A stretch of 60,000 bases of DNA from Strigamia acuminata. Lineage: Eukaryota; Arthropoda; Chilopoda; Geophilomorpha; Linotaeniidae. Numbering within the stretch: the stretch's first letter is position 1; each line of letters opens with the position of its first letter. The DNA is taken from positions 12,530,186 to 12,590,185 of the forward strand of contig OX442317.1 of NCBI GenBank assembly GCA_949358305.1, read 5' to 3'. The notes under the pieces are model-generated. The model was not told the DNA's origin, did not search any database, and worked only from the letters and a program-made list of their open reading frames with translations. Below, one piece after another: positions 48,084 through 57,067 of this stretch. Both the position numbers and the translations under genes were made by a program.

Positions 48084-50380
48084 ATTTGGAAGAATAGACT
48101 TTTGATCTCATCACAGTTGACTTAGCAAAAACATCACAAGACCAATGTCTCTGAATGTTTTGAAATAGTGTTTAAACCTTAGTAGAAAGCTTTAATGTAA
48201 GTTTTAGCAACATCCAAGCAATAATTTGGGAGAATAGACTTTTGATCTCATCACAGTTGACTTAGCACAAACATCACAAGACCAATGTCTCTGAATGTTT
48301 TGAAATAGTGTTTAAACCTTAGTAGAAAGCTTTAATGTAAGTTTTAGCAACATCCAAGCAATGATTTGGGAGAATAGACTTTTGATCTCATCACAGTTGA
48401 CTTAGCACAAACATCACAAGACCAATGTCTCTGAATGTTCTGAAATAGTGTTTAAACCTTAGTAGAAAGCTTTAATGTAAGTTTTAGCAACATCCAAGAA
48501 ATGATTTGGGAAAATAGACTTTTGATCTCATCACAGTTGACTTAGCACAAACACCACAAGACCAATGTCTCTGAATGTTCTGAAATAGTGTTTAAACTTT
48601 AGTAGAAAGCTTTAATGTAAGTTTTAGCAACATCCAAGCAATGATTTGAAAGAATAAACTTTTGATCTCATTTGACATCACAGTTGATTTAGCACAAACA
48701 TCACAAGACCAATGTCTCTGAATATTCTGAAATAGTGTTTAAACCTTAGTAGAAGGCTTCAATGTAAGTTTTAGCAACATCCAAGCAATGATTTGGAAGA
48801 ATAAACTTTTGATCCCATTTGACATCACAGTTGACTTAGCACAAACATCACAAGACCAATGTTTCTGAATGTTCTGAAATAGTGTTTAAACCTTAGTAGA
48901 AAGCTTTAATGTAAGTTTTAGCAACATCCAAGCAATAATTTGAAAGAATAAACTTTTGATCTTATTTGACGTCACAGTTGACTTAGCACAAACACCACAA
49001 GACCAATGTCTCTGAATGTTTAGAAATAGTGTTTAAACCTTAGTAGAAGGCTTCAATGTAAGTGTTAGCAACATCCAAGCAATAATTTGAAAGAATAAAC
49101 TTTTGATCTCATTTGACATCACAGTTGACTTAGCACAAACACCACAAACCAATGTCTCTGAATGTTCTGAAATAGTGTTTAAACCTTAGTAGAAGGCTTC
49201 AATGTAAGTTTTAGCAACATCCAAGCAATGATTTGGGAGAATAGACTTTTGATCTCATCACAGTTGACTTAGCAAAAACATCACAAGACCAATGTCTCTG
49301 AATGTTTTGAAATAGTGTTTAAACCTTAGTAGAAAGCTTTAATGTAAGTTTTAGCAACATCCAAGCAATAATTTGAGAGAATAGACTTTTGATCTCATCA
49401 CAGTTGACTTAGCACAAACATCACAAGACCAATGTCTCTGAATGTTTTGAAATAGTGTTTAAACCTTAGTAGAAAGCTTTAATGTAAGTTTTAGCAACAT
49501 CCAAGCAATGATTTGGGAGAATAGACTTTTGATCTCATCACAGTTGACTTAGCACAAACATCACAAGACCAATGTCTCTGAATGTTCTGAAATAGTGTTT
49601 AAACCTTAGTAGAAAGCTTTAATGTAAGTTTTAGCAACATCCAAGAAATGATTTGGGAAAATAGACTTTTGATCTCATCACAGTTGACTTAGCACAAACA
49701 CCACAAGACCAATGTCTCTGAATGTTCTGAAATAGTGTTTAAACTTTAGTAGAAAGCTTTAATGTAAGTTTTAGCAACATCCAAGCAATGATTTGAAAGA
49801 ATAAACTTTTGATCTCATTTGACATCACAGTTGATTTAGCACAAACATCACAAGACCAATGTCTCTGAATATTCTGAAATAGTGTTTAAACCTTAGTAGA
49901 AGGCTTCAATGTAAGTTTTAGCAACATCCAAGCAATGATTTGGAAGAATAAACTTTTGATCCCATTTGACATCACAGTTGACTTAGCACAAACATCACAA
50001 GACCAATGTTTCTGAATGTTCTGAAATAGTGTTTAAACCTTAGTAGAAAGCTTCAATGTAAGTTTTAGCAACATCCAAGCAATAATTTGAAAGAATAAAC
50101 TTTTGATCTCATTTGACGTCACAGTTGACTTAGCACAAACACCACAAGACCAATGTCTCTGAATGTTTAGAAATAGTGTTTAAACCTTAGTAGAAGGCTT
50201 CAATGTAAGTGTTAGCAACATCCAAGCAATAATTTGAAAGAATAAACTTTTGATCTCATTTGACATCACAGTTGACTTAGCACAAACACCACAAACCAAT
50301 GTCTCTGAATGTTCTGAAATAGTGTTTAAACCTTAGTAGAAGGCTTCAATGTAAGTTTTAGCAACATCCAAGCAATGATT
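47720..50380 (-). repeat. 1147-bp higher-order repeat, second site
   Basis: The same eight-monomer unit as at 14545-16910: TTAGCAAAAAC at 48124 and 49271, CAGTTGATTTAGC at 48684 and 49831, both at a shift of 1147. There are about 2.3 copies here. The two sites are some 31 kb apart with different higher-order units between them. Confidence 0.87.
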
Positions 50381-53300
50381 TTGGAGAATAGACTTTTGAT
50401 CTCATCACAGTTGACTTAGCACAAACACCACAAACCAATGTCTCTAAATGTTCTGAAATAGTGTTTAAAAATTAGTAGAAAGCTTTAATGTAAGTTTTAG
50501 CAACATCCAAGCAATGATTTGAAAGAATAGACTTTTGATCTCATCACAGTTGACTTAGCACAAACATCACAAGACCAATGTCTCTGAATGTTTTGAAATA
50601 GTGTTTAAACCTTAGTAAAAAGCTTTAATGTAAGTTTTAGCAACATCCAAGCAATGATTTGGGAGAATAGACTTTTGATCTCATCACAGTTGACTTAGCA
50701 CAAACACCACAAGACCAATGTCTCTGAATGTTTAGAAATAGTGTTTAAACCTTAGTAGAAGACTTCAATGTAAGTGTTAGCAACATCCAAGCAATAATTT
50801 GAAAGAATAAACTTTTGATCTCATTTGACATCACAGTTGACTTAGCACAAACACCACAAGACCAATGTCTCTGAATGTTTTGAAATAGTGTTTAAACCTT
50901 AGTAAAAAGCTTTAATGTAAGTTTTAGCAACATCCAAGCAATGATTTGGGAGAATAGACTTTTGATCTCATCACAGTTGACTTAGCACAAACACCACAAG
51001 ACCAATGTCTCTAAATGTTCTGAAATAGTGTTTAAACCTTAGTAGACGGCTTCAATGTAAGTTTTAGCAACATCCAAGCAATGATTTGGGAGAATAGACT
51101 TTTGATCTCATCACAGTTGACTTAGCACAAACACCACAAACCAATGTCTCTGAATGTTCTGAAATAGTGTTTAAACCTTAGTAGAAAGCTTTAATGTAAG
51201 TTTTAGCAACATCCAAGCAATGATTTGAAAGAATAAACTTTTGATCTTATTTGACGTCACAGTTGACTTAGCACAAACACCACAAGACCAATGTATCTGA
51301 ATGTTCTGAAATAGTGTTTAAACCTTAGTAGAAGGCTTCAATGTAAGTTTTAGCAACATCCAAGCAATGATTTTGGAGAATAGACTTTTGATCTCATCAC
51401 AGTTGACTTAGCACAAACATCACAAGACCAATGTCTCTAAATGTTCTGAAATAGTGTTTAAACCTTAGTAGAAAGCTTTAATGTAAGTTTTAGCAACATC
51501 CAAGCAATGATTTGAAAGAATAAACTTTTGATCTCATTTGACATCACAGTTGACTTAGCACAAACACCACAAACCAATGTCTCTGAATGTTCTGAAATAG
51601 TGTTTAAACCTTAGTAGAAGGCTTCAATGTAAGTTTTAGCAACATCCAAGCAATGATTTGGGAGAATAGACTTTTGATCTCATCACAGTTGACTTAGCAC
51701 AAACACCACAAGACCAATGTCTCTGAATGTTTAGAAATAGTGTTTAAACCTTAGTAGAAGACTTCAATGTAAGTGTTAGCAACATCCAAGCAATAATTTG
51801 AAAGAATAAACTTTTGATCTCATTTGACATCACAGTTGACTTAGCACAAACACCACAAACCAATGTCTCTGAATGTTCTGAAATAGTGTTTAAACCTTAG
51901 TAGAAGGCTTCAATGTAAGTTTTAGCAACATCCAAGCAATGATTTTGGAGAATAGACTTTTGATCTCATCACAGTTGACTTAGCACAAACACCACAAACC
52001 AATGTCTCTAAATGTTCTGAAATAGTGTTTAAAAATTAGTAGAAAGCTTTAATGTAAGTTTTAGCAACATCCAAGCAATGATTTGAAAGAATAAACTTTT
52101 GATCTCATTTGACATCACAGTTGACTTAGCACAAACACCACAAACCAATGTCTCTGAATGTTCTGAAATAGTGTTTAAACCTTAGTAGAAGGCTTCAATG
52201 TAAGTTTTAGCAACATCCAAGCAATGATTTGGGAGAATAGACTTTTGATCTCATCACAGTTGACTTAGCACAAACATCACAAGACCAATGTCTCTGAATG
52301 TTTTGAAATAGTGTTTAAACCTTAGTAAAAAGCTTTAATGTAAGTTTTAGCAACATCCAAGCAATGATTTGGGAGAATAGACTTTTGATCTCATCACAGT
52401 TGACTTAGCACAAACACCACAAGACCAATGTCTCTAAATGTTCTGAAATAGTGTTTAAACCTTAGTAGACGGCTTCAATGTAAGTTTTAGCAACATCCAA
52501 GCAATGATTTGGGAGAATAGACTTTTGATCTCATCACAGTTGACTTAGCACAAACACCACAAACCAATGTCTCTGAATGTTCTGAAATAGTGTTTAAACC
52601 TTAGTAGAAGGCTTCAATGTAAGTTTTAGCAACATCCAAGCAATAATTTGAAAGAATAAACTTTTGATCTCATTTGACGTCACAGTTGACTTAGCACAAA
52701 CACCACAAGACCAATGTGTCTGAATGTTCTGAAATAGTGTTTAAACCTTAGTAGAAGGCTTCAATGTAAGTTTTAGCAACATCCAAGCAATGATTTTGGA
52801 GAATAGACTTTTGATCTCATCACAGTTGACTTAGCACAAACATCACAAGACCAATGTCTCTGAATGTTCTGAAATAGTGTTTAAACCTTAGTAGAAGGCT
52901 TTAATATAAGTTTTAGCAACATCCAAGCAATGATTTGAAAGAATAAACTTTTGATCTCATTTGACATCACAGTTGACTTAGCACAAACATCACAAGACCA
53001 ATGTCTCTGAATGTTCTGAAATAGTGTTTAAACCTTAGTAGAAGGCTTCAATGTAAGTGTTAGCAACATCCAAGCAATAATTTGAAAGAATAAATTTTTG
53101 ATCTCATTTGACATCACAGTTGACTTAGCACAAAAATCACAAGACCAATGTCTCTGAATGTTCTGAAATAGTGTTTAAACCTTAGTAGAAGGCTTCAATG
53201 TAAGTTTTAGCAACATCCAAGCAATGATTTGGGAGAATAGACTTTTGATCTCATCACAGTTGACTTAGCACAAACATCACAAGACCAATGTCTCTGAATG

Positions 53301-54980
53301 TTTTGAAATAGTGTTTAAACCTTAGTAGAAAGCTTTAATGTAAGTTTTAGCAACATCCAAGCAATGATTTGGGAGAATAGACTTTTGATCTCATCACAGT
53401 TGACTTAGCACAAACACCACAAACCAATGTCTCTGAATGTTCTGAAATAGTGTTTAAACCTTAGTAGAAGGCTTCAATGTAAGTTTTAGCAACATCCAAG
53501 CAATGATTTGGGAGAATAGACTTTTGATCTCATCACAGTTGACTTAGCACAAACACCACAAGACCAATGTCTCTGAATGTTTAGAAATAGTGTTTAAACC
53601 TTAGTAGAAGACTTCAATGTAAGTTTTAGCAACATCCAAGCAATGATTTTGGAGAATAGACTTTTGATCTCATCACAGTTGACTTAGCACAAACACCACA
53701 AGACCAATGTCTCCGAATGTTCTGAAATAGTGTTTAAACTTTAGTAGAAAGCTTTAATGTAAGTTTTAGCAACATCCAAGCAATGATTTGAAAGAATAAA
53801 CTTTTTATCTCATTTGACATCACAGTTGACTTAGCACAAACATCACAAGACCAATGTCTCTGAATGTTTAGAAATAGTGTTTAAACCTTAGTAGAAGACT
53901 TCAATGTAAGTGTTAGCAACATCCAAGCAATAATTTGAAAGAATAAACTTTTGATCTCATTTGACATCACAGTTGACTTAGCACAAACACCACAAGACCA
54001 ATGTGTCTGAATGTTCTGAAATAGTGTTTAAACCTTAGTAGAAGGCTTCAATGTAAGTTTTAGCAACATCCAAGCAATGATTTTGGAGAATAGACTTTTG
54101 ATCTCATCACAGTTGACTTAGCACAAACACCACAAGACCAATGTCTCCGAATGTTCTGAAATAGTGTTTAAACTTTAGTAGAAAGCTTTAATGTAAGTTT
54201 TAGCAACATCCAAGCAATGATTTGAAAGAATAAACTTTTTATCTCATTTGACATCACAGTTGACTTAGCACAAACATCACAAGACCAATGTCTCTGAATG
54301 TTCTGAAATAGTGTTTAAACCTTAGTAGAAGACTTCAATGTAAGTGTTAGCAACATCCAAGCAATAATTTGAAAGAATAAACTTTTGATCTCATTTGACA
54401 TCACAGTTGACTTAGCACAAACACCACAAACCAATGTCTCTGAATGTTCTGAAATAGTGTTTAAACCTTAGTAGAAGGCTTCAATGTAAGTTTTAGCAAC
54501 ATCCAAGCAATGATTTAGGAGAATAGACTTTTGATCTCATCACAGTTGACTTAGCACAAACATCACAAGACCAATGTCTCTGAATGTTCTGAAATAGTGT
54601 TTAAACCTTAGTAGAAGGCTTCAATGTAAGTGTTAGCAACATCCAAGCAATAATTTGAAAGAATAAATTTTTGATCTCATTTGACATCACAGTTGACTTA
54701 GCACAAACATCACAAGACCAATGTCTCTGAATGTTCTGAAATAGTGTTTAAACCTTAGTAGAAGGCTTCAATGTAAGTTTTAGCAACATCCAAGCAATGA
54801 TTTGGGAGAATAGACTTTTGATCTCATCACAGTTGACTTAGCACAAACATCACAAGACCAATGTCTCTGAATGTTTTGAAATAGTGTTTAAACCTTAGTA
54901 GAAGACTTCAATGTAAGTGTTAGCAACATCCAAGCAATAATTTGAAAGAATAAACTTTTGATCTCATTTGACATCACAGT

Positions 54981-55936
54981 TGTTTCGAGCAACAGAAAGG
55001 AGGAAAGAGAGACCACAACTGCTCGTCAATTTGATAGTAGTTTGATTTTATGTGTTCGAAAATGTAAAGAAGAGTTACTAATTTCGGTCTTATAATTGTA
55101 TTATTTATTTAGCAAATATCTAATCTTTTTCTGTTGTAATAGGAATTTTACATGTCTTTTTTGTGTGCCAATTTTCAGTAAAGACAATGTTTGTTAGGTA
55201 TTTTATCTCTTAGAATGACAAGGTCAAGGTTTAGGAATTTTTAGTCTTGTTTTCCAATGTTTTCATGCTATGTTTACCTATTTCTAAGTCTTGTCCTGTT
55301 CCCAGTTCAGTTGTGAAGGCGGAATGACGGGTTTGAAGCATCTGAGTTGCTTTAAAGGTGCATTAGAAAAGAAGGAATTGTTAATTTTGTAATGGATTGC
55401 AATTAATGCATTTTTACAGTGTATTTGACTTGCTTTAGATGCGTTATTTGCATGTTTAGTTAAGTTTATTCCTATTCTATTTGTTATAATTCTTTCCAAT
55501 GATTTCTGTTAATTTTAGTTGATTTTATCTCTATTATGAGGCACAATGCAAGCTTTAACTTATGTTATTTATGAATTTAGTCACTAGGTGCCTCATGAAT
55601 TTGTTGTTGCTATAGAATTGTTGTTGTTATGAAGTTGTTACACTCTTGTTATGAAGAATTAGATGTAGTTAAGTTGAATTTGCCTCCATGTTAATGTTTT
55701 GAAATGATTAAAAGCATTATCTGGATTTTTCTACACAAAGGTTTATTTTATTCAACATCCAACATGTGTGAGTAGGGAGATTTAACCCCAAACTCCCTGG
55801 AGCAGCTCCCCACAAGATCCAGTGCAGAAACTCAAGTCAACTCATTTCTCCTCTCAGTATAGGCCTATGGGAAATTTGCCAAGAATTCCCCATCGCGTTA
55901 CAACTCGTCGCATCACGGCAGTGGCGAGTTGCAACA
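54981..55936 (+). repeat. 5' LTR of the BEL/Pao element
   Basis: 956 bp, beginning TGTTTCGAGCAACA where the satellite breaks off after CATCACAGT, and ending GAGTTGCAACA. The right boundary is set by the primer-like TGGTACCGT four bases later. ATTAAA at 55707-55712 followed by GGTTTATTTTATTCAAC and TGTGAGTAGGGAG resembles the poly(A) region of the minus-strand solo LTR. The 3' LTR is outside the window, so the boundaries are inferred from motifs only. Confidence 0.8.
55707..55712 (+). promoter_or_regulatory. ATTAAA poly(A) signal in the LTR, candidate
   Basis: ATTAAA lies about 225 bp before the LTR end and about 30 bp before the GGTTTATTTTA stretch shared with the solo LTR. It is a plausible R-region signal; no transcript evidence is available. 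Confidence 0.4.
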
Positions 55937-55940
55937 TTTT

Positions 55941-55958
55941 TGGTACCGTGACCCAAGG
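55941..55958 (+). promoter_or_regulatory. Primer binding site (tRNA-primed), candidate
   Basis: TGGTACCGTGACCCAAGG begins four bases (TTTT) after the LTR end GCAACA, matching the arrangement in the element at 17766. An 18-nt site starting TGG is what a tRNA 3' end would pair with. I cannot name the tRNA. Confidence 0.7.
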
Positions 55959-56035
55959 ATTTTGTTGTTGCCAACCAGGATTTTCGTCCAGTTCTTCCAG
56001 TGGATTTCAGTGCACGTCATTGCATTTTTAGCCAG

Positions 56036-56180
56036 GTGTGTGACGTCGATTTCACGGTGATTTGCGTGTGTGTTCCCGACTTCACAGTGAGGCAGTGTGT
56101 GGCATCTAGTTCGCAGTAAGCAGTGTGTGGTGCCGATTTTCGTGGTGTGAAGTGTGTGACAACACGTTTTTCGATTTTTC
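56036..56180 (+). repeat. Short tandem repeats, five units of about 29 bp
   Basis: Units start with GTGTGTG at 56036, 56066, 56095, 56123 and 56152 (spacing 30, 29, 28, 29). Several units continue with a C/T-rich core resembling CGATTTC or CGACTTC and then a GTG or GCAGT stretch. The copies are diverged, so the block is older than the satellite duplications. Confidence 0.7.
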
Positions 56181-56570
56181 TCTACTGGATTATTGTCGCC
56201 ATTTGCGACAGAAGTGTGTTTGTGCTGTGTCATCCTTCGCAGTCGTCAGGGAGTTGATTCGTCAGTGGATTTTATGTCAAGTGTAACGAGTTCGGAGTCC
56301 TTCTACTGTGGCGGTCAACATAAGGAGACAAGCAAGCGATTTCCTGGTCAACAATTTGAGAAACACAACGCAATGTCAATCTTCAAGTTCATCTGCAGCT
56401 GAAAAAAGAACAAGATTAATTTTAATTCAATTGCTGTTAGAATTTAAGAATTATATTTATTTAAATTAATTCTTTATCTGATTTTTCAAGGAAGTTTCTG
56501 CCAATTTCGAGCTGTGTTTGGGGAGTTTAAAAGGGGTTTTTTATGTCAATAATTTTAAATATCAAGTTAT

Positions 56571-56755
56571 TATCTCTTAAGTGCGGAGCTATTGTATATG
56601 ATAGCTAATTATCTCTTTTGTGCAGCGCTATTATAAACTATAGCTATTATCTCTTTGTGCGGGGTTATTGTAAAATATAACTATTTATCTCTTTTGTGCA
56701 GTGATATTGTAAAAGATAACTAATTTATCTCGGTTGTGCGGTTAGATATTAATTA
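56571..56755 (+). repeat. Hairpin-forming tandem repeats, about five units of 38-40 bp
   Basis: Units begin TATCTC at 56571, 56610, 56648, 56686 and 56726, followed by a TTTGTGCRG-like stretch. Each of the first three then has a perfect stem around an 8-nt loop: AGCTAT/ATAGCT (56587-56592, 56601-56606), GCTAT/ATAGC (56627-56631, 56640-56644) and GTTAT/ATAAC (56664-56668, 56677-56681). The C:G pair in units 1-2 is T:A in unit 3, a compensatory change. Unit 4 keeps four of five pairs; unit 5 is degenerate. Confidence 0.75.
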
Positions 56756-57067
56756 TTAATTTCGAACTAAGTGCATTTTGGGGGAATTATCAAGATATTT
56801 ATGCGGATAAGTTTATTTGTGCGGTCAATAATTCCGTCCCAGTGTATTACGTATAGTGTGTCAAGTCAGATTGTCTGTGGCATTTCGGAGTTGAGTTTAG
56901 CATTTTATTTCGAGGTCGTTTTTCATTTGCACACCGCATTTGAATTAACGTTAAGCAAGTATAAGTAAGAGTCTGTGAAGTTCGGAGAATATTCGTGGGG
57001 ATTTAATTAGCAGTGATTGAGTTGTTGAATAGAATTTTTATTCTCATTCTCTCTTTCTCGAGAATAA

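Larger units (their letters stand above)
23725..54980 (-). repeat. Satellite array, block 5 (reverse orientation, 31 kb)
   Basis: An unbroken run of roughly 220 reverse-orientation monomers, with both length classes mixed. It contains the remainder of the 2857-bp repeat, the 2126-bp repeat at 33700-37996, the paralogous pair 37480-41945/44485-48083 and the 1147-bp repeat at 47720-50380. Around 53.7-54.5 kb the monomers resemble those at 23.9-24.5 kb (AATGTCTCCGAATG with AACTTTTTATCTC). It ends abruptly at CATCACAGT where the BEL/Pao LTR begins. I see no gene, RNA gene or unrelated sequence in it. Confidence 0.97.
55937..57067 (+). other. 5' untranslated leader of the BEL/Pao element
   Basis: 1131 bp between the LTR and the gag start. 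It contains the primer site, a block of five 28-30-bp repeats (56036-56180), a stretch shared with the non-autonomous element (AAACACAACGCAATGT near 56359) and a block of about five 38-40-bp hairpin-forming repeats (56571-56755). Frames here are short and unrecognised. It is a natural place for packaging, dimerisation or translation signals. Confidence 0.75.

Noticed and set aside
23725-54980. Centromeric satellite with a CENP-B box
   Set aside because: I found no match to the CENP-B box core in the monomer. A centromeric role cannot be supported or excluded from sequence alone.
55913-56233. 106-residue minus-strand frame in the leader
   Set aside because: Covers the 29-bp repeats and primer region in antisense and has no domain.
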